Shown here: positions 47,698 through 57,152 of the stretch, one piece after another
Layout of the letters: each line of letters begins with the position of its first letter
Numbering within the stretch: the stretch's first letter is position 1
NCBI GenBank assembly: GCA_022510525.1
Contig: JAFLTH010000006.1
Span: forward strand, 1-64,000
Origin: Lachnospiraceae bacterium
GTDB lineage: Bacteria > Bacillota > Clostridia > Lachnospirales > Lachnospiraceae
Direction: 5' to 3'
DNA length: 64,000 nucleotides
Position numbers and translations under genes: made by a program
The notes under the pieces: generated by a model
The model's database searches: none
Told to the model about the DNA's origin: nothing
The model's input: the letters and a program-made list of their open reading frames with translations, nothing else

Positions 47698-47729
47698 TAG
47701 AGCATATAGATCAGTTTCTATACGCTCTA
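47698..47729. terminator. Hairpin, candidate terminator after azlD/micro-ORF
   Basis: tagagcatatag-atcagttt-ctatacgctcta, 11 of 12 pairs. Confidence 0.5.
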
Positions 47730-47793
47730 ACGCTATGTTACTTATTAAGTTGTGATTGTGGTAATGGTTGTTTAGACAACCGGAATTTATTTT

Positions 47794-47910
47794 TCAATAT
47801 ATAATTATCCATTTCCTCTCCAACCGCTCTGTTGAATATTCGATACTGCCAAGCTGATAATTGCCAATAACATTATCTGCCACACGAATTACAAACCCAA
47901 CTGTTGTCAT
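47794..47910 (-). CDS. Small 38-aa ORF coupled to azlD
   Basis: Starts at an ATGA overlap with the azlD stop: MTTVGFVIRVADNVIGNYQLGSIEYSTERLERKWIIIY. Confidence 0.35.
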   Translation of the reverse strand: MTTVGFVIRVADNVIGNYQLGSIEYSTERLERKWIIIY

Positions 47911-48206
47911 ATCATAAACTGTTCCACAATAAAAACCGCCAGACAGGCTCCCGCTGCCACCGTAACCAGATTTCTACGGCAAAATGCGAGTATGACCGCC
48001 ACTGTTACGCCTGCGAGCGCACTTAACAGGCTGTTAGTCGCATAAAAAACTGCCGGTATCGTCATCGCAGTCAGACAGGCATAGGGAACATAATATAAAA
48101 AGGAACATATAAACTGATTGGTAATTTTTTTACGAAAAACCGTCAACGGAATCATTCGTATAAGATAAGTCACCAGCGCCATAGTCAAAATATACAAATA
48201 AATCAT
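47907..48206 (-). CDS. azlD: AzlD-family branched-chain amino acid transport protein (second copy)
   Basis: ~99-aa TM protein after azlC; ATG 48206 with upstream GGAGTGA. Confidence 0.85.
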   Translation of the reverse strand: MIYLYILTMALVTYLIRMIPLTVFRKKITNQFICSFLYYVPYACLTAMTIPAVFYATNSLLSALAGVTVAVILAFCRRNLVTVAAGACLAVFIVEQFMI

Positions 48207-48210
48207 ACCG

Positions 48211-48951
48211 TCACTCCTCCATTTTTTCAGACTCTTGTGGAACCGGGAATAGAAGCGCCCCAATCACCGAAGCCAAAATTGTACAGATAATAATTGACAT
48301 ACCCGTAGAAATACCTGAAAACAATGGGATATAATAAATTATACAACTCAAAAAGGCTGCAATAGCTGCTACACACAGCACCGAACGTACTTTGGCAGCT
48401 ACAGGAACAACTACTGCAATAAACATGCCATACAGCGCCACACTTAACGCACTGCCAATAGCCGTTGGCAGCACTTGACCCGCAACAGCTCCCAACACCG
48501 TGCCGCTGGTCCAACCAAGAATAGGCAGGCACTGCAGTCCTATCATATATGGAAATGTCAGAGTTTTTGCATGACCCATCGCTACTGCAAAAATTTCATC
48601 CGTATTTGCAAAGGCTATAACCATACGTTTCCAAAGCGATATATTCTCCGGCAGCTTTTGTGACAACGACAGGCTCATAAGCGCATAGCGCAGATTAATG
48701 ACCAACTGAGTCAATATCAGTTCCAACAGAGTCCCGCCCGAAGCTATTACCGCAATCCCCGCAAACTGGCCTGCGCTGGTCATATTGCTAAAGCTCATCA
48801 AAGCTCCCTGAAAAGCATTCATACCCGACGCAAGCACCATAATTCCGACACTAAAACTGACAGATAAATAGCCAAGCGCAATCGGAATACCATCTTTTAA
48901 ACCTTCTGTAAATTGTTCTTTCATTTTCTTATCTACCGTCCATCCATTCAT
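48211..48951 (-). CDS. azlC: AzlC-family permease (second copy)
   Basis: IPIALGYLSVSFSVGIMVL, SAGQFAGIAVI, NTDEIFAVA. Confidence 0.88.
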   Translation of the reverse strand: MNGWTVDKKMKEQFTEGLKDGIPIALGYLSVSFSVGIMVLASGMNAFQGALMSFSNMTSAGQFAGIAVIASGGTLLELILTQLVINLRYALMSLSLSQKLPENISLWKRMVIAFANTDEIFAVAMGHAKTLTFPYMIGLQCLPILGWTSGTVLGAVAGQVLPTAIGSALSVALYGMFIAVVVPVAAKVRSVLCVAAIAAFLSCIIYYIPLFSGISTGMSIIICTILASVIGALLFPVPQESEKMEE

Positions 48952-49026
48952 AACTTTTCATATATACTATTGTACAATTATTATCTGCTATTGTACCATA
49001 GTTTTGCCTTTTAGGATATAAAGAAA

Positions 49027-49060
49027 AAACGAATGGTACTCTTTAGGTTACCATTCGTTT
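49027..49060. terminator. Bidirectional intrinsic terminator
   Basis: 12-bp perfect stem aaacgaatggta/taccattcgttt with an A-rich flank (U-tract on the minus strand). Confidence 0.8.
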
Positions 49061-49206
49061 CGGTAAGAGATTGCGGTATTGGGGGTACCGTTGGTCTCTT
49101 CGATATGATAAGGGTTAGGTAATAGCAGTTTAAATGTCTTAAATGCACTATCAGCTTTAACTTGTGCTTTCGTGTTGATTGTATCAATATTTAATCTTTT
49201 TATCAA
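49048..49206 (-). other. Possible short transcript / 52-codon open frame downstream of the GHKL kinase
   Basis: Minus-strand promoter-like TTGATA-N17-TACAAT at 49178-49206 and a terminator at 49027-49060; open frame ending ...LLLPNPYHIEETNGTPNTAISYRNEW*. Confidence 0.4.
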
Positions 49207-49213
49207 CCCTTAA

Positions 49214-49246
49214 GGAACGAACCGCAATTTTGAGGGAACGAACTGC
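49214..49246. promoter_or_regulatory. Two direct repeats 21 bp apart, candidate LytTR-type operator
   Basis: Minus-strand GCAGTTCGTTCC and GCGGTTCGTTCC, adjacent to a promoter-like sequence and a LytTR/GHKL operon. Confidence 0.5.
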
Positions 49247-49299
49247 ATATTTTATGTTATGTAAACCAATTTCCGGTAAATCCTAAACTTCCAAAAAAT

Positions 49300-50601
49300 T
49301 TATTTTTTCCGACTTTTTCTGTTGCTCAAAATCACCTGGCAGACAAAAACTCCATTGGACGCGGAAAAGTCCACCACGCCGCCATACTTTGCAGCAGTGC
49401 TTAAGATGCTCTCCACTCCTATGCCTTCGCGCTCTCTGTTTTTGGGAAGGCCATTCTCAAACATGATATCAGGAACACAGGTATTTTTGCATACCATGAC
49501 CAACTTACTGCCTTTTGCTCCTATGGATATTTCCATCCTTCGCTTTCCTTCTGTCTCCATACAGCCATTTACTGCATTCTCCAGTATATTCGCAAGAATA
49601 GTTACCAGATCATAATCGGAAACTCTCTCGTTTTCCTCTAACCAAACATCCGCACTGATCTCTATGTCATTATTCTCACATCTACTGGCATATGCAGACA
49701 GTACCGTATCAGCAGCATGGTTATTACAGAATGCCTCCTGGTATTTTTTATGTTCCTTTTCATCATATTCCGACAGATAGGACAGTATTGCCTGATAATC
49801 CTTGTTCTTTGCATACTCCGATACTACCATACTATGATGCCTGAAATCGTGCCTTGTCTGCCTTGCGTTCTCACCTATCTTTTTGTATGAATCAATCTGC
49901 GCCTGCAGAAATTTTTCATTCGCCTGTAACTGTTTCATTCTATTGGTGTGGTCTGACTGAGCCATATACAGGAATATCATCACATATACCGCTACCGTAA
50001 AACCACAAGATGCTAAAAGCAACACATCAAAAAATAACTCACGCCTGTTCAACTTCATATTGTAGAACCAAAAGAGAGATTGTATAAAATAGCACATAAT
50101 GGAAATAGCACTGATCATCCTATATCCGCTCCTTATCTGCTTATACATTCTAAACAGTTTCTCCTTGAAAAAAAGCAGGTATAAAATCAACAGTGCCAGA
50201 TTAAACACTGCGCGCATCGTCCAAATTAACGGACTTCCTAATGTATATGCATCTGCTATCAGCGAAACAATGATAATGATCATCGTATGCATACTACTGT
50301 ACTCGGTAAAAAGAAAAAGTGATTTAAAGGGATGGGATGCCGATATCAGGAAACAGTACATAACGCCATATAGCAGCAGTTCCGCCGCATATCCCAGGAA
50401 AAGACCAAGAGGTACGGAAAGATTTTGAAAAGACACTGTACATAAAAAGGTGGCAACACAAGTATAAATAATTGATGTAGCTATGACAGTCAACACTGTT
50501 CTTTTCCGATTGTATTTTGGCTCCGGAACAATACAGCAAAACCATATAGTATGAAAAATATTATTGGCAAGAATGCCTGTTAAAATTCCTAATGTACTCA
50601 T
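49300..50601 (-). CDS. GHKL-domain sensor histidine kinase
   Basis: Multi-TM N-terminus; RHDFRHHSMVVSEY; NILENAVNGCME; REGIGVESILSTAAKYGG. Confidence 0.92.
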   Translation of the reverse strand: MSTLGILTGILANNIFHTIWFCCIVPEPKYNRKRTVLTVIATSIIYTCVATFLCTVSFQNLSVPLGLFLGYAAELLLYGVMYCFLISASHPFKSLFLFTEYSSMHTMIIIIVSLIADAYTLGSPLIWTMRAVFNLALLILYLLFFKEKLFRMYKQIRSGYRMISAISIMCYFIQSLFWFYNMKLNRRELFFDVLLLASCGFTVAVYVMIFLYMAQSDHTNRMKQLQANEKFLQAQIDSYKKIGENARQTRHDFRHHSMVVSEYAKNKDYQAILSYLSEYDEKEHKKYQEAFCNNHAADTVLSAYASRCENNDIEISADVWLEENERVSDYDLVTILANILENAVNGCMETEGKRRMEISIGAKGSKLVMVCKNTCVPDIMFENGLPKNREREGIGVESILSTAAKYGGVVDFSASNGVFVCQVILSNRKSRKK

Positions 50602-50636
50602 TTCTATTTCTCCTTATTGCCCGTTATTAATCAGGC

Positions 50637-51365
50637 CTATGACAAGGCTTGCGTATAATAAGCTATATAGTGCTTTCTTAATGTCTGATAAGCTCCTCTC
50701 GGAAGATATAACTGCTGTTCACTGTCCATCTGTACTGCCTGACTGCCCAGACCTTCCACATGGTCCATATTGATGATATACCATTTACCAATCCTGACAA
50801 TCTCCTCATATGGTGTAAACAGTTCTTCCAACCCTGTCATTGACATGTGGACACAAAGCTGAGTACCATCTGTCATATGTAGATACTGACGTTTTCCCTG
50901 TGCCTCGCAGTATACGATATCATGCACCATTACACGAATAATCTTGTTATCAATTTGTAATGCTACATATTTCTGCTTTTCGTAATCCAGAACCTCAATC
51001 TGCTTATCTAACTGTAAGAAAAGTTCATTCTCTGAAACAGGTTTGAGCAAGTATTGTACCGCATCCAGTCGAAATGCGTCCAATGCGTGATTCTCGGAAG
51101 TGGTCAGAAATAATACCCTGCTCTTTTTTTCCATCTCACGCAACTCTCTTGCCGCCTCTATTCCGCTTTTCCCCTCCATATAGATATCCATCAGAATAAG
51201 ATCAGGCGCATAGCCTTCCTGCACTTTTAAAAGCAGCTCTTCCGCATTTTCAAATGTTCCTATCTCAAAATCCAATTCAGGATGCATTTTTTTATAGTTG
51301 CTTAACATTTCTTTAGTTTTCACCAATTCTGTCTGTTCATCATCGCAGAGAGCTATCCTATACAT
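50637..51365 (-). CDS. LytTR-family response regulator
   Basis: MYRIALCDDEQTELV, LILMDIYMEGKSGIEAA, C-terminal LytTR (DIVYCEAQGKRQYLHMTDG). ATG at 51365. Confidence 0.94.
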   Translation of the reverse strand: MYRIALCDDEQTELVKTKEMLSNYKKMHPELDFEIGTFENAEELLLKVQEGYAPDLILMDIYMEGKSGIEAARELREMEKKSRVLFLTTSENHALDAFRLDAVQYLLKPVSENELFLQLDKQIEVLDYEKQKYVALQIDNKIIRVMVHDIVYCEAQGKRQYLHMTDGTQLCVHMSMTGLEELFTPYEEIVRIGKWYIINMDHVEGLGSQAVQMDSEQQLYLPRGAYQTLRKHYIAYYTQALS

Positions 51366-51408
51366 GCTCTGCACCTCTTTTCTGTAAGTATATGATTTAT
51401 AATTATAT

Positions 51409-52908
51409 TTACTCTTCTTCCTCTGTCCATGCCAGCGCACATTTAACGGCCTTTTTCCAACCTTTTAGATGCTGCTCGCGCTTCTTGTCTTCCATAGTTG
51501 GCATAAATACTTTACCAATCTGCCAGTTATCTTTAATTTCTTCCTTGTCTTTCCAATAACCTACTGCCAGACCTGCAAGATACGCCGCACCAAGCGCCGT
51601 AGTCTCGATACATTGCGGTCTGTGAACCGGTATGTTTACAATATCAGCTTGAAACTGCATCAAGAAGTCATTGGCACTGGCACCGCCATCCACTTTTAAA
51701 CTCTTTAAATTAATACTGCTATCCTGCTCCATCGAGTGTAGTACATCCGATGTCTGATAAGCTATAGATTCAAGCGTTGCCCGGATAAAGTGTTCTTTGG
51801 TACAGCCTCTGGTGATACCTACTATGGTTCCTCTGGCATACTGATTCCAGTATGGAGCCCCCATTCCCGCAAAAGCCGGTACAATATATACACCTGCAGT
51901 ATCCTCTACCGCCTGACTATACTCTTCCGATTGGGCAGCATTTTTGATCATTCGCATGCTGTCTCTTAGCCACTGGACGCCAGCCCCCGCTACAAAAACA
52001 CTTCCTTCAAGCGCATACTGCGGAGCTGTTTCAAGTCCTGCCGCAATCGTTGTCAAAAGTCCTGACTTTGAACAGATTGCCTGTTCTCCTGTATTCATTA
52101 AAAGGAAGCATCCGGTTCCGTATGTATTTTTTACTTCTCCCTGTTCAAAACAGCACTGACCAAATAACGCAGCCTGTTGGTCGCCTGCTGCCCCTGAAAT
52201 TGGTATCTCTCCACCCAAAACTGAAGCATCCGTATGTCCGAAGATATAGCCTGAAGGCTTCACCTCCGGCAATATGGAAGCCGGTATCCCGAAGCGTTTC
52301 ATAATCTCCTCATCCCAGCAAAGCCTGTGAATGTCAAAAAACATGGTACGAGAGGCATTGGTATAATCTGTAACGTGTACCCCGCCTTTCGTCAGATTCC
52401 ATATCAGCCATGTATCCACAGTACCAAATAAAAGCTCTCCTGCATCCGCCTTCTCTCTTGCCCCGGGTACATTTCTCAAAATCCAGGCTATCTTGGAGGC
52501 ACTGAAATAGGCATCGGGAATCAGACCGGTCTTATTACGGATAACTTCGTCAAAACCGTCCTTTTTTAATTCTTCTATCATATCCGATGTACGCCGGCAC
52601 TGCCATACAATAGCATTGTATACCGGCTCTCCTGTATGCTTATCCCAGAGAATCGTTGTCTCACGCTGATTTGTAATTCCGATTGCCGCAATCTGTTCCG
52701 GTGCTATACCCGATATAGCCATACATTCCGTAGCAACTGCAAGCTGTGATGACCAGATTTCCATCGGGTTGTGCTCCACCCATCCGGGCTGAGGATAAAT
52801 CTGTGTAAACTCTTTCTGTGACATGGAACAGATATTTCCTGACTTATCAAATAAAATACAACGGGAACTTGTCGTTCCCTGATCTAATGCCATTATATAT
52901 TTTTGCAT
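51409..52908 (-). CDS. glpK: Glycerol kinase
   Basis: [62 protein letters not shown]. Confidence 0.97.
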   Translation of the reverse strand: MQKYIMALDQGTTSSRCILFDKSGNICSMSQKEFTQIYPQPGWVEHNPMEIWSSQLAVATECMAISGIAPEQIAAIGITNQRETTILWDKHTGEPVYNAIVWQCRRTSDMIEELKKDGFDEVIRNKTGLIPDAYFSASKIAWILRNVPGAREKADAGELLFGTVDTWLIWNLTKGGVHVTDYTNASRTMFFDIHRLCWDEEIMKRFGIPASILPEVKPSGYIFGHTDASVLGGEIPISGAAGDQQAALFGQCCFEQGEVKNTYGTGCFLLMNTGEQAICSKSGLLTTIAAGLETAPQYALEGSVFVAGAGVQWLRDSMRMIKNAAQSEEYSQAVEDTAGVYIVPAFAGMGAPYWNQYARGTIVGITRGCTKEHFIRATLESIAYQTSDVLHSMEQDSSINLKSLKVDGGASANDFLMQFQADIVNIPVHRPQCIETTALGAAYLAGLAVGYWKDKEEIKDNWQIGKVFMPTMEDKKREQHLKGWKKAVKCALAWTEEEE

Positions 52909-53005
52909 AATCCCTCTTTTCTGCTGCCTGAGACAGCTTTATAATCGCCATTAAATACCATCTACACAATCATTCATAAACAAGCTTGTATGTTTTCATC
53001 TGTAC

Positions 53006-53404
53006 TTACATCAACTCTACATTTGCCGTAGCCACAATATCTACACCGGTATCACATATATTTCTCAGTATCACATCTCCTATTTGAACCGGCGCGTATA
53101 CTTCAATTTGCTTTAATTCATTAATACAATTCATGATTTTGTCCTTTGGAATATCCGCCGCCGTTTTCACCGATACTACAGGGCGTTCCCCACCCTTTAC
53201 TTTTACAAGGCTGGTAACAATCCGCCTCGGATCTGTCAACTCCTTAGTAACATAATCTGCACCTCTGGGGCAGGTGTTACCGGTTATGGTTTTAATATCT
53301 TCGCCTTCCATTTCTACCGAAACATTGCACCCTAAGGGACAGCGAATACAAACAAATTCTTTATTATTACTCATATTGATTTTATTCCCCCATTTGAGAA
53401 GCAT
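53006..53404 (-). CDS. DUF1667 domain protein
   Basis: FVCIRCPLGCNVSVE...GNTCPRGADYVTKELTDPRRIVTSLVKVKGG. Confidence 0.9.
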   Translation of the reverse strand: MLLKWGNKINMSNNKEFVCIRCPLGCNVSVEMEGEDIKTITGNTCPRGADYVTKELTDPRRIVTSLVKVKGGERPVVSVKTAADIPKDKIMNCINELKQIEVYAPVQIGDVILRNICDTGVDIVATANVELM

Positions 53405-53410
53405 CTATAT

Positions 53411-54676
53411 TTAAATTTTTATATTAAAGTTAATTTCTTCCAAATTATCTATCGCTTCAAGCTCTGATTTATTCAAAACTATCTGTTCCATTTCCCCGGG
53501 CGCCAATATGCGCTTTTTTTGACTTTTTAACACACTTCCGTTACAGGATACCTCTATTACCGCATCCCGATATAAATTGTCAACTCGAAAACGTACTATT
53601 TGAGTATCTTCCATACGATCTATATTCACAGATGCGGGCACAGTGTAACGCACGCCTTTTTGCGCACTAAGTGGAATTTCCTTCCCTGTTGATACAAGCT
53701 CACCCAACAGATAAGCTGCTGCCTTTTTGCCCGCCTGCTCTGATTCATTGGATACATAATCTACCAAATCATGCACATGCAGCACGTTTCCGCAGGCAAA
53801 TACTCCCTCTATATTCGTTTCCAGACTTTCATTGACAGAAGGACCGCCGGTGACAGGATTCATATTTACACCCAGACTATCAGACAGCTCATTCTCCGGA
53901 ATAAGTCCGCAGGACAAAAGTAATGTGTCACAAGCAACTTCTTTCTCCGTTCCGGGAATGGGTTTAGAATTTTCATCTACCCGGGCAATAGTAACACTTT
54001 CTACCCGTTCTTTGCCTTTGATATCCACCACGGTATGACTTAGCTTCAACGGTATACCGAAATCATCCAGACACTGAACAATATTCCTTTTTAACCCTCC
54101 GGAATATGGCATAAGTTCCGCTACCAGCTTAACTTTCGCACCTTCCAGCGTCATACGACGCGCCATGATCAAACCTATATCACCGGAGCCTAAAATCACA
54201 ACTTCTTTCCCCGGCATTCTGCCATCTATGTTCACATAGCGCTGTGCAGTGCCCGCCGAATAAATGCCTGCCGGACGATAACCTGGTATATTCAAGGCGC
54301 CTCTGGGGCGCTCTCTGCATCCCATAGCCAGGATAACAGCTTTTGCTTCTATTTCATACAAACCCTCTTGACGATTCATAACTGTTACTTTTTTAAAACC
54401 GTTCTCTGCAGTGAGATCAACGACCATTGTATTAAGCTTATAAGGAATATCCAAAGTTTTAGCTTTCTCTATATATCTGTTCGCATACTCCGGACCGGTC
54501 AACTCTTCTTTAAATGTATGCAAACCAAAGCCGTTGTGAATACACTGATTCAAGATGCCGCCCAAGACGGAATCCCGCTCCAGAATAATCAAATCTTCCA
54601 CTCCGGCTTCTTTTGCAGCTATAGCTGCTGCAAGACCTGCTGGTCCGCCGCCTATAATAACTAAATCCTTCTTCAT
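53411..54676 (-). CDS. NAD(P)/FAD-dependent oxidoreductase
   Basis: DLVIIGGGPAGLAAAIAAKEAG; VILGSGDIGLIMARRMTLEGA. Confidence 0.92.
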   Translation of the reverse strand: MKKDLVIIGGGPAGLAAAIAAKEAGVEDLIILERDSVLGGILNQCIHNGFGLHTFKEELTGPEYANRYIEKAKTLDIPYKLNTMVVDLTAENGFKKVTVMNRQEGLYEIEAKAVILAMGCRERPRGALNIPGYRPAGIYSAGTAQRYVNIDGRMPGKEVVILGSGDIGLIMARRMTLEGAKVKLVAELMPYSGGLKRNIVQCLDDFGIPLKLSHTVVDIKGKERVESVTIARVDENSKPIPGTEKEVACDTLLLSCGLIPENELSDSLGVNMNPVTGGPSVNESLETNIEGVFACGNVLHVHDLVDYVSNESEQAGKKAAAYLLGELVSTGKEIPLSAQKGVRYTVPASVNIDRMEDTQIVRFRVDNLYRDAVIEVSCNGSVLKSQKKRILAPGEMEQIVLNKSELEAIDNLEEINFNIKI

Positions 54677-56118
54677 TGTTGCTTCCCTCCGATAAGGAAA
54701 TTGGAGCTACTATTATTTTTACAGATTTCGCTCATATCTTTGTCCAACTCTCTTGCCAGAATTTCTACCGTTTTAGGAGAACAAAATCCTGCCTGACACC
54801 TGCCCATTCCGGTACGGGTACGGCGTTTTATGCCATCTAATGTAGTCGCACCAATCGGTCTGTGTATAGCATCTACAATCTCTCCCTCTGTCACAAGTTC
54901 GCAGCGGCAGACTACATTGGCATAGAGAGGGTCCTTATCTATCAATCGTTTTTTCTCTTCAGGAGACGCCAGCGCCATATTGGGAATACCTTTTCTTATG
55001 GCAATAAAATCTGATTTTTCTGTTGAAGGCAAATATTCGAGTACCATCTCTGCCAGATATTTTCCCAAAGCCGGGGCACAGGTAAGTCCCGGTGATTCAA
55101 TACCCACAGCATCAAAAAATCCGGGTGTATCCTTTGCCATTCCAATAATAAAATCGCCCTTTTCCTCATGTGCCCTAAGTCCGGCAAAAGAAGTGATTAT
55201 CTGTCTTACCGGCAGCTGATTGACACTAAGCGCTCCCCTTTTCAGTAATTCTTCCATCCCTTCTTTCGTTGTGTTTACAGCCTCAGGATTTTCTACATCC
55301 ACCGCCGTGGGTCCAACCAAAAGATTGCCATGAACGGTAGGCGTTACCAGAACGCCTTTTCCGTATATTGTCGGCAACTGGAAAATTGTATGACTGACTA
55401 ATCCGCCAATCTTTTTATCCATCAGACAATATTCACCCTTTCGCGGGATAATGTGAATCTTGTCTTCGCTGACCATATTGTGGAAATCGCCTGCATATAC
55501 ACCTGCTGCATTGACAATTACTTTAGCTTCAAAGTTTCCTTGGCTGGTATGCAAGCGATAATATGTTATCGCTTTTTCGTCTATAATTTTCTCAATATTC
55601 TGCACTTCCGTATTCAAATGAAACTCTACGCCGTTTACCGCAGCATTTTCTGCCAAAGCAATCGTTAATCCAAAAGGACATACTATGCCACCGGTTGGAG
55701 CATGGAGCGCGGCTACCGCGTTATCCGAAATATTCGGTTCCAGATTTTTTAGCTGCTCCCGAGCCAGAATCTCCAGCCCTTCCACACCGTTTTCCTGTCC
55801 CTGATTATGAAGTTTCTGCAAGGAAGGCATATCCTTTTCATCAAAACAAAGAACTAAAGAACCGTTACGTTTGAAAGGAAAATCCAACTCCTTTGACAGT
55901 TGTTCCATTAATCTGCTGCCTTCCACATTCAGTCTTGCTTTCAAGGTGCCCGGCTTTGCATCAAATCCCGCATGGGCGATGCCGCTGTTGGCTTTGGATG
56001 TTCCTTCACATACGTCAGAAGCTTTCTCCAATACCGCCGTTTTCAAATTATAGCGGGAAAGTTCCCTTGCAATGCTGCAACCGGTAACTCCGGCTCCGAT
56101 TATAATAATATCATACAT
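54673..56118 (-). CDS. FAD-dependent glycerol-3-phosphate dehydrogenase-type protein (GlpA/GlpO-like)
   Basis: DIIIIGAGVTGCSIARELSRY; C-terminal [2Fe-2S]-type CRCELVTEGEIVDAI...GRCQAGFC. Confidence 0.9.
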   Translation of the reverse strand: MYDIIIIGAGVTGCSIARELSRYNLKTAVLEKASDVCEGTSKANSGIAHAGFDAKPGTLKARLNVEGSRLMEQLSKELDFPFKRNGSLVLCFDEKDMPSLQKLHNQGQENGVEGLEILAREQLKNLEPNISDNAVAALHAPTGGIVCPFGLTIALAENAAVNGVEFHLNTEVQNIEKIIDEKAITYYRLHTSQGNFEAKVIVNAAGVYAGDFHNMVSEDKIHIIPRKGEYCLMDKKIGGLVSHTIFQLPTIYGKGVLVTPTVHGNLLVGPTAVDVENPEAVNTTKEGMEELLKRGALSVNQLPVRQIITSFAGLRAHEEKGDFIIGMAKDTPGFFDAVGIESPGLTCAPALGKYLAEMVLEYLPSTEKSDFIAIRKGIPNMALASPEEKKRLIDKDPLYANVVCRCELVTEGEIVDAIHRPIGATTLDGIKRRTRTGMGRCQAGFCSPKTVEILARELDKDMSEICKNNSSSNFLIGGKQQ

Positions 56119-56157
56119 GGATTTTCTCCTACCAAGTCCTATATAATCTGGTTACAA

Positions 56158-56508
56158 TTATAGAAGTTTCTCTGCCCACTCAGCTTCCTTAAACCCTGTA
56201 AGAACCATATTGTCCTCAACAATAAGCGGACGTTTCACAAGCATTCCATTGGTTGCAAGAAGTTTCAGCTGCTCTTCCTCACTCATTGTATTAAGCTTGT
56301 CTTTAAGCAGCATCTCCTTATACAACATACCACTTGTATTGAAAAACTTTTTAAGCGGCAGTCCACTTCTCTCATACCACTGTTTTAATTCGTCATAGGA
56401 TGGATTATTTTCTACTATATGTCGATCGGTATATGTAATATTATGTTCATCCAACCATCTTTTAGCCTTCTGACAGGTTGAACATTTTGGATATTCTATA
56501 AATAACAT
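56158..56508 (-). CDS. ArsC/Spx family arsenate reductase-like protein
   Basis: EYPKCSTCQKAKRWLDEHNI; NGMLVKRPLIVED. Confidence 0.92.
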   Translation of the reverse strand: MLFIEYPKCSTCQKAKRWLDEHNITYTDRHIVENNPSYDELKQWYERSGLPLKKFFNTSGMLYKEMLLKDKLNTMSEEEQLKLLATNGMLVKRPLIVEDNMVLTGFKEAEWAEKLL

Positions 56509-56529
56509 TTTATTTTGCCTCCTTATATA

Positions 56530-57087
56530 TTAAAGTTTTAGCTCACTCTCAAAAAGGAGTGATATCAGCGCCTCGTCGCCGGATTTTCCATCACCTTCCA
56601 AACTATTATATAGTTTTAGATTCAAAATATATAATGCAGCCATTGCATGTAAAACATTCTTAAGATTTGCTTTTGTGTAATTATATCTGCCGCCTTCATT
56701 GGTTGCCATTCGCCTGTGTTTAATGTCATTATATGCCTGCCACCAATCTGATATAGAATCTGAAAATTTCACCATTGGTGCAATGTTTTTAATATCATAC
56801 GGATATCTGGTATTTACTCTATAGCTTTTTAGTTTAGGATATTCTTCTATAAGTGCATCAAGCTTATTCTTTATACCATAGGGAATTTTATCGTTTTTCA
56901 TAAGGCAAAGCACTTCTGCAATAGAATCCATTTCACTGCATATAGTCAATAACAGTTTCATATATTGATTCGAAAATGTATCGTAATTATCTTTATCAAT
57001 TGATACATACTCATCAGTTTGAATTAAATCGCGCTCTAAAAGCTGATATTGTTTCCAATACACCTTTATAAATTCATCTCTTGTCAA
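56530..57087 (-). CDS. Hypothetical helical protein
   Basis: 185-aa ORF with DWWQAYNDIKHRR motif. Confidence 0.6.
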   Translation of the reverse strand: MTRDEFIKVYWKQYQLLERDLIQTDEYVSIDKDNYDTFSNQYMKLLLTICSEMDSIAEVLCLMKNDKIPYGIKNKLDALIEEYPKLKSYRVNTRYPYDIKNIAPMVKFSDSISDWWQAYNDIKHRRMATNEGGRYNYTKANLKNVLHAMAALYILNLKLYNSLEGDGKSGDEALISLLFESELKL

Positions 57088-57152
57088 CCCGTGTCACTCC
57101 TTTTTACTTTAGTATAAAACCCTACTTCTATTTGGTATACCTCAGAATTATA

